Origin: Jacaranda mimosifolia
Lineage: Eukaryota; Streptophyta; Magnoliopsida; Lamiales; Bignoniaceae
Length of the DNA stretch: 64,000 bases
Assembly: GCA_018894105.1 (NCBI GenBank)
Contig: CM032129.1
Location: 15,688,968 to 15,752,967, forward strand
Direction: 5' to 3'
Below, piece after piece: positions 12,095-23,996 of the stretch. The notes beneath the pieces were generated by a model that was not told the origin of the DNA, ran no database searches, and saw nothing but the letters and a program-made list of their open reading frames with translations. Position numbers and translations under genes: made by a program. Position 1 is the first letter of the stretch; each line of letters opens with the position of its first letter.

Positions 12095-14061
12095 TGAAAG
12101 CAAGGAATGCACTAGGATCCAATATAAAAACTTCAAAAAGCTTAAATAAACTAGTGTTTAGAAGCTACCAAGGATATAACATTCTTTAAGATTTAGATTT
12201 TGGTTGGAGGGTTACCTTAAAAGCAAAAATCGAAAGGTTGAATGAAGAACTCCTTATTCAATTAGAATCTGTCGGATAGTGGTGTAGTTGGAAGCAAGTA
12301 GCTTTTGACTCATTCAAAACTCTCCAAAAATGCTGAAAGCATTCCAGTAGATGATCAACACCTTGAGGAAGCATTCGGAATAAATATCAGCTCAAAACTC
12401 CATCTAGATCTCTTGAAATAAAATCGACAAGAGACTGGTCTTGCAGGTGGATCTCCTAAAGCTTAGCAAACCACTTGTTTTGCCTCTATTGAAATGATCC
12501 ACACACTAATCCAAATCCTAGTACTCCTCACTTGTAGCTGGAGTAATAGATGAGAGTTGAAATGGAGATGGTCAATTTTAGGGTAGGGAGAACAAGAGGA
12601 AGGTGATCGTTAACATATGAATGAACATCTTGAAAATGCTAGGAAAAGTGATAATCTAATTCTTCACTTGCTTTTTTCATGTGGTTGCTGCCCCCTCACT
12701 CTATATATAGATATAGAGTGAGGATGGTGTGATGCCAAGGTGGCATCACACCTTTCCCAAGGAGGGGGGACCACCAACCACGCATGCCACGCATGCTTAG
12801 TTGGCAAATTCAAATCAAATTTGAACTTGTGCGCATTTCCATTACATTTGAAATCTAACTTCAAATTAATTAAATGCCACACTAAAATGATCCATTCATT
12901 TGAATTTTCCTCCAAAGAATATTATCCTTATTAAATTAAATTAAATAATTTAATTTAATTAATTAATCATTGACTTAACTCTTAAGTTAGTTAGCTTAAC
13001 TCCTTAACCTTAATTTTGTTAACTTAACTCTTTAAGTCAACTTGACCAATTGATGGTCATATGACACCATATAATTAATTCCTTAAATATTAGTCTAATT
13101 TAACTCTTTAAATTAGTTGATCAATTTAACACTTAAATAATCAAGCCAAAATTGACATCAATTTCAGTTACCTAAAAATCAGTCTCTATGGACAGTATTT
13201 TCTAACACTTAGAAAATTCCTGCATTACTTAAGAAATGTAATTGGCTTTTGTGTGTGACTCAATAAGTTCTACCATTCATTGGACATGGGCTCACAACTC
13301 CTTGTGACTTTTGAATATTGTATATTCGTTTTAGTTTAAACTCATTTTAAACTAATCGACTCAATTCAATAATCTTCATTAATTGAAGAGTACCCAATGT
13401 CGCCCATGGAGCCCAACTAAATAGCCAAAGTGAACGCCTTCGGAGAACCATCATAGCTCTACGCATACTATTCAAATACAATCCTTCTGTCTCCTATCTC
13501 CCGAAAAAGGCCTAGGGGAAGATATTTGCCGACTCTCTGACAGCCCCGATACTATGTCTCTATTCCAATGTTCAATTCCACTTTATGAACTCATCTTTGG
13601 AAAACTTCTTTTTTAAATTGTCATACTACCTTTCACAAGGATTCCTTGGAATCGATCATTATAGAATACATAGGGGATGTACCCACCATTCACTAAGATG
13701 AGGAGTCAAATTCCATCTTGGATCTCATAAACCTCCATGTTTGGTAGCTTATGCCTAACTTCAACCGGAGAGGTTCACTGGGTGACCAACGAAGAGCGAA
13801 GACAGAAGGACTAAACACAAGATTACCATGGATCCTTAATTCAGAGGACTAATAATATGCACTAATGTAAGCTAAAAAACCTGCCACTCCAGCTAGCTAC
13901 TAGATTTTGCGGTGGGTCTTCAGTGCCTTGTTCCCTAACATGCACCCACAAACATGCATCCATATCTCATATGGTATTGCCTATGGAAACAGAGCAATAT
14001 CCAATTCCTTGGATCTATGCATTATTAGTGCAAGTCTATCCAGATCTTAGATGCCATGTCT
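12095..14061 (-). repeat. Copia LTR lacking its 5' (U3) tip
   Basis: Same structure as 2400-4389: normal 3' end next to the PBS, but at about 14062 the LTR stops after GATCTTAGATGCC and leader sequence (ATTCAACACCTGCTAT) follows. TATA region 12700-12717 and palindrome 12727-12751 (arms differ from perfect by the central bases) are retained. It acts as the proximal 5' LTR of the gag-pol copy at 6902-10382. Confidence 0.87.
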
Positions 14062-14316
14062 TCATTCAACACCTGCTATATCAACATATAACATCAATTA
14101 ATTCCAAATCAATATTAAACATTAATAGCTATGAATTAAAACATACTAATCATACGAATCAACATTTAAAACACATATTAGCATGCTTTCAATTCATCAA
14201 ACAAGGAGCCACACATAAGATCATCCAAACACTCCAATGAATCGAGAATTTGGTGATTTTGATCAATCCATCACATGAATCAATCAATCAAAAAATCCAA
14301 ATCCAAGCATGAATTA
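14062..14316 (-). other. Stub of copia 5' leader between two LTR pieces
   Basis: About 255 bp of PBS-proximal leader, the counterpart of 4390-4652 about 9.67 kb away. Confidence 0.8.
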
Positions 14317-14329
14317 GGCTCTGATACCA
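14317..14329 (-). other. Primer-binding site (iMet tRNA type)
   Basis: GGCTCTGATACCA on the plus strand, a perfect complement of TGGTATCAGAGCC; 2-nt spacer to LTR sequence at 14332. Confidence 0.92.
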
Positions 14330-14331
14330 CT

Positions 14332-14565
14332 TGAAACGAAGTAAGGCTCTAGGATCCAATAATAAAGCTTCAAAAGCTTAAATGAATTAGTGTTTACAAG
14401 AAACCAAGGATCTAAACATGTTTTAGGATTCAGAAATGGTTCAAGAGTTACCTTAAGAGCTTAAATCTAAAGGTAGATTGAAGAACTCTTTCTTCAAATT
14501 GAATCTGCCAGACAGCAGTGCAGCTGGAAGCGAGCTACTTTTAACCGATTCAAAACTCTCCAAAA
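14332..14565 (-). repeat. Copia LTR stub (3' end only, about 234 bp)
   Basis: Matches the PBS-proximal 234 bp of the LTR (compare 4668-4900) and then runs without a gap into gag/protease-region sequence at about 14566. Compared with the unit 9.67 kb to the left, a deletion of roughly 4.9 kb removed the rest of this LTR and the whole pol region. Confidence 0.82.
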
Positions 14566-15335
14566 ATTTATCTCTAAATGTACTTCAATAAAGTACATAC
14601 CCTTCTTAATGGTTGCAAGGTATTCTTTGCAAATCACTTTCAATGGCCTATCTAGCCAAAGTAGAATCAAATAATATCGAGTATATCCTTTATCATCTTC
14701 TTGACTCCTAATGAAACCTTTAATAGTTATTTTCCCTTGGAGGAAGAACGTTTCTTCCTTTTATCTCCCTTTCTAGCACCCATAGGGCTTATAGACTTGG
14801 AGGAGGAAACAAGTGTCAAAGGTTTGTCCTTGTCATGGTAGTCTCCTTCAAGATCAACATTTTGATTAATAAAACTCGATGAGGATGTGAGGATCAGATG
14901 CTCATTGAGATCATTGTCCATCACTACATCCAAGTAGAAAAAGCTTCTCCAAGCCTAATCATCTTTAGACTGTAGTTGATGACACATGACTTCATATCCA
15001 TCCTAGCTTGAAAAATCTCCTTCGACAATATGAACTTCTCATACCTTGTTTGCTTCTATTCATGTATCTTTGAGACTTTTAAAGTTTTGTAGATGCCATA
15101 ATGAGACTATGGGATAGGAGGATCCCAAACCTAATTCGTGAACTTTTCACGTGTCTCTTATTCTACTATAATCCCCATGGGATTAGGAGCACCTTGACAT
15201 AGGACAATATATCTGCCTTCAAGAATCTAGAATGATTTTGAGGTTAAGTCAATTGTGAAAGTTTGGCCCTGTTGGTTTATTGGTTTCCATAATAATATTA
15301 AGTGGAACATTAAGCTATTCTTGAGATTTCACAAA
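14566..15335 (-). pseudogene. Copia gag remnant (minus strand)
   Basis: Contains MDVVMDNDLNEHLIL...SSSKSISPMGARKGDK at 14727-14933, with the same internal Gag deletion as 10001-10207, and an N-terminal Gag block near 15200-15330 (METNKPTGPNFHN, then LKIILDS). Stops and small deletions abound and the zinc knuckle near 14660 is destroyed. It joins an LTR stub on its low side, so pol is missing. Its leader is 15336-16690 plus 21299-21826, split by a nested insertion. Confidence 0.8.
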
Positions 15336-16690
15336 TCCTCAAAGACAGAAAAGAGAATAAGCATGTGATTGAAATTTGATATTGAAAATATGTTCATGGT
15401 CTTTCAAGCATGTTTTTCTCCCACTATTTTATCAAATTCTTCACCCCCAAGAAGAATTTGAGAAATAATATTTCCTATTGAGAATCAAGATCCTAAGAAC
15501 TTGCAAGTGGACCCATAACTCGTGAGTTATCGACAAACAATCGAAAGGTAAGCAACTTTCTCTAAATGCATCTCATGCAACTCTAGATATATTTTGCCTC
15601 ACTTTTCATGTGGACTCATGACTTGTTAGACATCCATAGTACTAGGCGTTAAGTCAAACCTACCAATCAAACTTCAATTCGAGATAGGCACCATGACAAT
15701 ACATGGGCATTCCCAAATCACAGATGCATCATATGCTAAGTATATGGCAACAACTTTCCACTATAAGTGTGACCTACAAATCGTGAGATATCACACAAAT
15801 AATGGTAGCATCGTCATGCCATATACTATTGGTAGAAGGCATGGATTAATTAAAATACTTTTAATTTATGTCTATTTTGACTTAATATTTGAAAAGTACT
15901 CAGACATTCTAAGTGGAGGGCTTTCGCTTGTAACGATCTCATCATTTTATCTTCTTATTTAGGTTTTTTATACCCTAATCATACATTTCATACATCCATA
16001 GGATATGGAAAGCATAAATGAGTAAATGTGCCCAGCATGCTCCTATGGTGGGATGACCATAAGCCTAACCAAGTGGTTCACTTGGAGCCATAGGTGCACC
16101 ACCTAGTTGATTTTAAGTGGGTTGATTAAATCTAGCCATGAAATGTGTGTATTCCCATACATTCATGGGTTTTTTTGCCTCCAATGGTCTCCTTAGTCCT
16201 TGTAACATTTACAAGATAAACAAGTCTTCACTCCTAGTGATTTTGCTCTCATAACATTTACAAGTTAGAAATTAAGAGGCATACAAGCCCTAATTTAATA
16301 CACCCATTTTCAACAACTTGAAACAAATAAAATCAATATTAAAGGTTTATGATCATCCCCATTCATTCATAATCCATTCAACATTTAAATAAGCAATAAA
16401 TAAATCAAGAATTGACAATCAATTCCAATAATTAAATACTTATCTCATAAATAAATAATTGGCCAAGCAAAAATAAGCATAACCATTATGCATCTCATTT
16501 TGCAGCTACTGGAGATCAACTTTAACAAGATTTTAAAAGTAATAAAAAAAGTCAAACATAATTTTGAGAACTTGCACAACACTTATGCGCCTATTATGTG
16601 TGAAATAAAACACTTTTGGTTACTAAAGAGATATAAAAATTGGTCAAAACCCATCCAACTTGAAACTGGGAGTTGCTGCCCCAGCTCAGC
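15336..16690 (-). other. Copia 5' leader, gag-proximal part, cut at a nested insertion
   Basis: Leader sequence homologous to 398-1790. It ends at about 16690 inside the GC-rich box (TGCCCCAGCTCAGCC), and the continuation of the same leader resumes at 21299 (CCTGGCAGC...GCCCAGCCGGGC). The intervening piece is a plus-strand fragment. Confidence 0.82.
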
Positions 16691-19067
16691 CGCTATTCCT
16701 ATTTCATCACCTTCACGGATGACCATAGTTTATTCGAATACATGTTTCTTATAAAGAACAAGTCAGAAGCCTTTGAAAAGTTTAAAGAGTATAAGAGTGA
16801 AGTGGAAAAACAATCAGGGCTAAGTATTAAAGCTCTTCGATCAGATCAAATGGGAGAATACTTGAGCACCGAATTCTTGGATTATCTAAAGGATAATGGG
16901 ATTCTCTCTCAATGGACTTCAACCAGCACACCCCAACATAATGGAGTAGTCGAGAGAAGAAACCGTACTTTATTGGACATGATGCATTTCATGATAAGCT
17001 TTTTCGATATGCCCATATCCTTTTGGAAATGCACCTTACAAATGGCGGTGAGGTTACTGAACATAGTACCCTCTAAGTTGGTTCCAAATATACCACATGA
17101 GATATGGTTTGGCAAAGCACCATCTTACCAATATCTTAAAGTTTGGGGATCTCTCGCTTATGTGAGATGGATAGTGGGATATAAGTTGGATAGTAGGTCC
17201 ACCTTATGCAAGTTTGCGGGATACCCTAGAGAGTCTATGGATTATTATTTCTATGATCCCTTGGCATCAAAGGTGTTTATTTTGAGGAATGCCCTTTTTT
17301 TGGAAAAGAAATTTCTATTAGATAGAAATGACATTATTATTGAACTTGATGAAGTTCAAGATGATCAAGAAATCCCACAAGAAGTAGAAATAAGAGAGAA
17401 ACTAGAGCCTTGTGCAAAACCTCTACATAGGTCGGACCGAATTAAGAAGCAACCTGAAAAGTTCGGATTCCTTCATGAAACGGGCTAATTGGATAGTGAT
17501 CCAAAGACCTATGAGGAAGCTATGTTGGACATAGATTTGCGACGTTGGTTTGAAGCCATGAGATCCAAAATGGACTCCATGTACTCAAACAAAGTATGGA
17601 CTTTAGTTGGTGCACCAAACGGAATAGTTCCTGTTGGTTGCATGTGGATCTATGAGCGAAAGCTTGGAGTAGATGGAGAAGTGGTGACTTTTAAGGCACG
17701 GCTAGTGGCAAAGGGTTATACTCAAAGATCCAATATCGATTTTGAGGAAACCTTTTCACCGATTGCAATACCTAAGTCCATTTGGATTATACTTACCACA
17801 GCCACATATTATGACTATGAGATATGAAAAATGGATGTGAAAATCGCTTTTCTCAATGGAGAAATTTAAAAGAAATTTATATGGAGCAACCACAAGGTTT
17901 CACATCCAAGGGGAGTGAGCCAAAGGTTTGCAAACTCTAGAGATCTATTTATGAACTCAAACAAGCATCTCGAAGTTGGAACATACATTTTGACAAAATG
18001 GTCAAAATGTTTAGCTTTGTCAAAAATGTTTATGAACTATGTGTGTACAAGAAGAGTAGTGTACAGTTTATAGTGCTTTCTATCGATGACATCCTTTTCA
18101 TTGGAAATGAGGTAGGAATGTTAAAATGTACTAAAGCATGGTTATCTACATAATTCTCCATGAAAGATTTGGGAGAACCATCCTACATATTTGAATACAT
18201 AGCTATAGAGATAGATCTAAGAGGATGATGGGGCTATCCCAAACTCTATACATTGACAAGATACTAAAGAAGTTTAGTGTGAAAAAATCTAAGAAGGGAT
18301 TTCTTCACATGGGACATGGCATTCGTCTCTCCAAGTCTATGGCCCCCAAGATAGAGAAAGAGAAACGAAGGATGTCTCACATACCTTATGCCTCCGCTAT
18401 TGGTAGCATAATGTATGCAGTTCAATGTACAACGCCGGATGTGGCACACTCGCTAAGTGTTATGAGTATGTTCCAATCCAATCTCAGTGAGAGTCACTGG
18501 ATAGCCGTGAAAGCAAACCTTAAGTAATTGAGAAGGACTAAGGACTTATTTTTGTTATACGGCAATAGAGAATTAAAACTAGAGGGGTTTTCAGATTCAA
18601 GTTTCTAATCCGATGTAGATGGCCTGAAATCCACTTTTGGATTTATATTTTGCCTTAATGTCAGCGAGGTAAGTTGGAATAGTTCCAAACAAGAGACCAC
18701 GGCTAATTCCACCACTGAAGTAGAATATATTGCGGCTCCGAAAGCCGCAAAGGAAGGTGTTTAGATGAAAAACTTCATTCAAGAGTTAAATGTAGTGCTT
18801 AGTATTGCTAAGCTAATGGTTGTCTATTGTGACAACACTGAGGCAGTGGCAAAAGCAAAAGAGCCAAGATCTCATCAGAAATACAAGCACATTTTGAGGC
18901 GATATCATTTGATCTGGGAGATCATTAATAGAGGCGACATTGGAGTGGAGAGAGTTGCCTTGGAAGAGAATATAGCATATCTACTGACATAACCCCCAAC
19001 GCAAAAGGTCTTTGAAGAACATCTTGAGAAGATGGGTCTCAAGGCCATGAGAGCATTGTCTTTAGGG
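16691..19067 (+). pseudogene. Ty1/copia pol fragment: integrase core, RT, RNase H
   Basis: Begins abruptly inside the integrase core (YSYFITFTDDHS). The catalytic triad residues are visible: Asp in FTDD, Asp in LRSDQMGEY and Glu in GVVERRNRTLLDM (about 16700-16980). The C-terminal integrase part continues to 17485 (DYYFYDPLASKVF). A TAA at 17486-17488 sits in the same frame before the RT start (PKTYEEAMLDID). RT: VVTFKARLVAKGYTQR at about 17684-17731, in-frame TGA at 17825-17827, frameshift near 17866, active site SIDD at 18079-18090 instead of YVDD, another frameshift near 18210, then MMGLSQTLYIDKILKKF. RNase H: STTEVEYIAA at about 18700-18735, TAG for Trp at 18762-18764, then VYCDNTEAVAKAKEPRSHQK and ENIAYLLT to 18992. 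Gag, protease and the integrase zinc region are absent. Not functional. Confidence 0.93.
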
Positions 19068-19079
19068 CAAGCAGGAGAT
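19068..19079 (+). other. Polypurine tract
   Basis: GCAAGCAGGAGA directly before the LTR start; equals the minus-strand tract at 6889-6901. Confidence 0.85.
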
Positions 19080-21298
19080 TGTTGAAATAGTGCCCGGCAA
19101 GCTAATTAGATTGGCCTTGTAAAAGCTATTCGCTTGTAAAATAATATTGATTAAATGATATTCTTTATATAGCCATCTTCATCTTATGCTCTTTATTATT
19201 TCACTTGCATTTGGATGAAGCCCCTAGATCACTCATGACTAAGGGGCTTAGCTTGATGACCATAGAATAAGTCTCACACGGTCGTGATCTTAAATCTTCC
19301 AAGTCGTAGGATCTTACGAGACGGGGTATCTAAGATACGAATAGACTTGCACTAATGATGCATAAATCCAAGAGTTGGATATTACTCCGTTCCATGAGCA
19401 ACCGTATGAGATATGGGTACATGTTAGTGGGTGCTTATTAGAGAACAAGGCACTGAAGGCCCATCGGAGAATCCACTAGATAGCCATACTAGCAAGTCGT
19501 AGTGGCAAATTTTCGACTTACTCTAGCTCATATTATTAGTCCTCTGACTTGAGGATCCATGGTAACCTTGTGTCTGGTCCTCATGATTTAACTCTTCCTT
19601 GACCACTTAGCAGGTCTTTTGGGCTGAGGTTGGGTATGAGCTACTTGGCCTGGAGGTTTGTGAGATCCAAGATTGAATCCGACTCCTTACTTTTGTGAAG
19701 GGTGAGTGCATCTCTTATGTGTTCTATAATGATCGATTCTAAGAAATTCTTGTGCAAGGTGGTGTGATAATTTGGAAAAGAAGTTTTCTGAAGATGAGGT
19801 CACACAAGGGAATCGAACATTGAGAATAGAAGCATAGCATCAAGGCTAATAGGGAGCCGACAAATATCTTGCCCTAGGTCCTTTTCAGGAGTAGGAGACA
19901 GAAGGACCCTATTTTCATGGTATGTGTAGAGCTCTAATGGTTTTCCAAAACATTCATCTCGACCAATTAGTTGGGCTCCATAGGCTTAAGGTTGGACATC
20001 GACCATGGAGATTGGGTATTCTTCAATTAATGAGATTAATTGAATTGAGTTGATTAGTTTTAAAGTGTTTTAAACTAAATTGAATATATTATTTTTCAAA
20101 AGTCACAAAGAGTTATGATCCCATGCCCAATGAATGGTATAACCTATTGGGTCACACATAAAAGCCAATTAGCTTCCTATTTGATGGAGAAAATTTTTTC
20201 TAAGTGTTAGAAAAATGTTTGCTAGTGGACTGATTTTAAGGTGCCATTTTGAAGGTCAATTTTGGCTCGATTAATTTAAGTGTTAAATTAATCAATTAAT
20301 TAAAGAGTTAAATTAGACCAATAATTAAGGAGTTAATTATTTGGTGCCAATATGATCATCAATTCGCCAAGTTAACTTAAAGATTTAAGTTAACAAAATT
20401 CATGCTTAAGAGTTGAGCTTGTTTGACGTAAGAGTTAAGTCAAAGGTTAATTAATTAAATTAAAGAGTTTAATTTAATTAATGGGAAGATCACATTTTGG
20501 AGGGAAAATTCAAATGAAATGTTCATTTGAATTAGCATTTTAATTAACTTGAAATTAGATTTCAAATGTAATTAAAATACAAATGAAATTCAAATTAGAT
20601 TTGCATTTGCATTTGCCACCTTGGCAAAATACAAGTTGCCCGCCCCTTTTCCTCATGGAAGTTGTGATGCCACCTTGGCATCACACCTTTTAGCATCTAT
20701 ATATAGATATAGAGAGAGAGGGCTGGTTATTATGTCAAAAGGAGTGAAGAATTAGATTCTCCACTATTCCCTCCAAAGCTCCTTGCAAGCATTGCATAGC
20801 TTCTTCTTCTTCCCTACCTAAAATCGGCCTCCACCATAGCTAATCTCTAGTCTATTCTAACTTATAGACCAGAGATTTGGAAGATCTATTTGGTGTTTGG
20901 ATCATATCAATAGAGGCAAACAAGTTAGTTTGCTATGGTTTCGAAATCCACTTACACAGAGTCTGATTTGGTGATTTTTCTCCAAGGAGATCCATATAGC
21001 TTTTCGATCTAAATTTTTTACTAAGAGTTCCCCAAGGTGTTGAGAAGCTCCAGTAATTTTTTGTCATTTTTGGAGGAGATTTAACTCTAGTAAAAATCGC
21101 TCAATTCCTACTACGGTTTCTAGCAGTTTCTAGATTGGTGAAAGGTTAACCACATTCTCCTTGGATTTTGCATTTCAAGGTAACATTCTATCTAAATCTG
21201 AATCTTATGCATGATTTGATCCTAGTTAGCATCTAAGCACTAGTTTATTAAGCTTTTGAAGTTTTTATAATTGGATCCTAGTGCCTTACTTGCTTTCA
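19080..21298 (+). repeat. Copia 3' LTR, full length (2219 bp), plus strand
   Basis: Starts TGTTGAAATAGTGCCC and ends GCTTTCA, then passes straight into the minus-strand leader of another copy at 21299. Contains a near-perfect palindrome (GTGATGCCA...TTGGCATCAC, 20664-20684) followed by TATA sequence CTATATATAGATATAG at 20697-20712. It is the 3' LTR of the fragment at 16691-19067. Confidence 0.93.
20664..20712 (+). promoter_or_regulatory. LTR promoter: palindrome plus TATA box
   Basis: Same arrangement as in the minus-strand LTRs: inverted repeat with GTGATGCCA / TTGGCATCAC arms, then CTATATATAGATATAG 12 bp downstream. Here the element reads on the plus strand. Confidence 0.65.
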
Positions 21299-21826
21299 GG
21301 CCTGGCAGCAAATATGCACGTTGCCCAGCCGGGCATGGCAATTTGCCCTATTTTGGGTTTGGACGGAGTCAACTCATTTTTTGTTCAACGTTTGTGCACC
21401 CAAAAATTTAGGACACGTCCAAACCATTAAAACGCACATTATAGTACAAAATTTAGATCTAAAATACCTTTTAAAATCAAATTTTCAAGTGCTCAAACAT
21501 GCTTCAAAAATCAAGTTAAAGTGAGAATCACATTCTTCAAAAAAATCTCCAATTTAAATCCAATCCACTAGAATCCAAGAAAGACCAAAGCATCTTAAGG
21601 CTATTCAACACATGCTATATCAACATATAACATCAATTAAGGTCAAATCAATATCCAACATTAATAGCTACGAATTAAAACATACTAATCATATGAATCA
21701 ATACTCAAATCACATATTAGCACGCTTTCGATTCACCGAACAAGGAGCCACACACAACATCATCCAAACACTCCAATCCATCACATGAATCAATCAATCA
21801 AAAAATCCAAATCTAAGCAATAATTT
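21299..21826 (-). other. Copia 5' leader, PBS-proximal part
   Basis: Continues the leader interrupted at 16690; matches 1790-2384 and 11560-12079. The GC-rich box is split at the insertion point. Confidence 0.82.
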
Positions 21827-21839
21827 GAGTCCGATACCA
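21827..21839 (-). other. Primer-binding site (iMet tRNA type, mutated)
   Basis: GAGTCCGATACCA on the plus strand, a degenerate complement of TGGTATCAGAGCC, 2 nt from the LTR end at 21842. Confidence 0.8.
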
Positions 21840-21841
21840 GT

Positions 21842-23996
21842 TGAAAGCAAGTAAGGCACTATGATCCAATAATAAAACTTCAAAAGCTTAAATAAACTAG
21901 TGCTTACAAGCAATCAAGGATCTAAACATGCTTTAGAATTCAGATTTGGTTGAACAGTTACCTCAAGAGCTTAGAAGAAATCTTTCTTCAAACAGAATCT
22001 GTCAGATAGCAATGCAGCTGGAAGCGAGCTACTTTTAATTAATTCAAAACTCTCCAAAAATGTTGAAAACATTCCAGTAGATGTTAAACATCTTGAGGAA
22101 GCTATTGGAACAAATTTTAGCTTGAAACTCTTCCTAGATGTCCTGAAATAAAATCGACAAGTTGTTGTCCTTGTAGGTAGATCTTCAAAGGCTTAGCAAA
22201 CCATTTGTTTTGCCTCTATTGAAATGATCCACGCACCAAATGCATTTCCAATCACTCCTCAAAATTAGCTAGATATTGAGAGGAGAGATAAGAGGTAATG
22301 GCCAATTTTTGGGGTTGGAGAAGAAGAGGAAGGTGAGCTTCCACATATGAGTGAACACCTTGAAAATAGAGTGAAAAATAAGAATCTAATTCTTCACTTG
22401 AAAAATACATGTGACCGCCTACATCACCTCTCTATCTATATATAGAGGGAGGATGGTGTGATTCCAAGTTGGCATCACACCTATCTCAAGATGGGGGGGC
22501 CGCCAACTTGCTTGCAAGTTGGAAAATTCAAATCTAATTTGAATTTTTGTGCATTTCAATTACATTAAAATCTAATTTCAAATTAATTAAATGTCACACT
22601 AAAATGATCATATCATTTGAATTTTTCCACTAAAATGTATTCTCCTTATTAATTAAATTAAATAATTTAATTTAACTAATTAACCTTTAAGCTTAATTTA
22701 GTTAACTCTATACACTAACTTGACCAATTAATGGTCACATGGCACCAAATAATTAACTTTTTAATTATTTGTCTAATTTAACTCTTAAATTAGTTGATCA
22801 ATTTAACATTTAAATTAATCAAGCCAAGTAACACCTCAATTTTTGGTCACCTCAAATAATCGGTCACTTTGGAGTAAACTTTTCTAACACTTAGAAAGTT
22901 TCTCCATGAGTTAGGAAATGCAATTGGATTTTGTGTGTGACACGATGGGTTTTACCATTCATTGGACATAGGCTCACAACTCCTCGTGACTTTTGAATAT
23001 CATATATTTATTTTAGTTTAAACTCCTTTAAACTAAATCGACTCAATTCAATTAATCTCTATTAATTGAATAGTACCCAATCTCCATGATCGATGTCCAA
23101 TGTGAAGCCTATGGAGCCCAACTAATTGGCTGAAATAAATGCTTTTGGAGAACCATTATAGCTCTACGCTTACCATGCAAATACAATCATTCCATCTCTT
23201 ATCTCCTCGAAAGAGGCCTAGGGCAAGATATTTGTCGGCTCCATAATAGCCTCAAACTATTTCTCTATTCCTAATGTTCGATTCCATTGTATGACTTCAT
23301 CTTTGATAAAACTCTTTTTTCAAATTGTTACACCACCTTGCGCAAGAATTTCTTGGAATCAATCATTATAGAACACATAGGAGATGTACTCGCCCTTCAC
23401 AAAAGCAAAGAGTCGGATTCCATCTTGGATCTCACAGACCTCCATGTTTAGTAGCTTATGCCTAGCCTCAACTCGAAAGGCCCACTAAGTGACAAGGAAA
23501 AGTCAAAGTATAAGGACTAAACACAAGGTTATGGATCCTTAGGTTAGAGGACTAATAATAAGTACTTGCGTAAGCTGGAGAACTTGCCACTCTGGCTATC
23601 TAGTGGATTCTCCCGTGGGTCTTTAGTGCTTTGTTCTCTAACAAGAACCTACTAACATACACCCATATCTCATACGGTTGCTCATGGAACGGAGTAATAT
23701 CCAACTCTCGGATTTATGCATCACTAGTGCAAGTCTATGCAGATCTTAGATGCCCCGTTTCGTAAGATCCTACAACTTGAAAGATTTAAGATCACGACTG
23801 TGTAAGACTTATTCTATGGTTACCGAACCAAGCCCCATAGTCATAAGTGATCTAAGGGCTTCATCCAAATATAAATGAAGTAATAAAGAGCACAAAATTT
23901 AGATGGCCATATATTAAGAAAATGATTCAATCAAGATTGTTTTACAAGGAAATTTACAAGGCCAATCCAATTGGCTTGCCGAAAACTATTCCAACA
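21842..23996 (-). repeat. Copia LTR, full length (2155 bp)
   Basis: Minus strand starts TGTTGGAATAGTTTTC at 23996 and ends next to the PBS at 21842. TATA 22429-22448 and palindrome 22456-22480 (one mismatch) are present. It is followed by a PBS on one side and abuts a truncated gag on the other (no polypurine tract), so it is joined to both neighbours through recombination or deletion. Confidence 0.92.
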
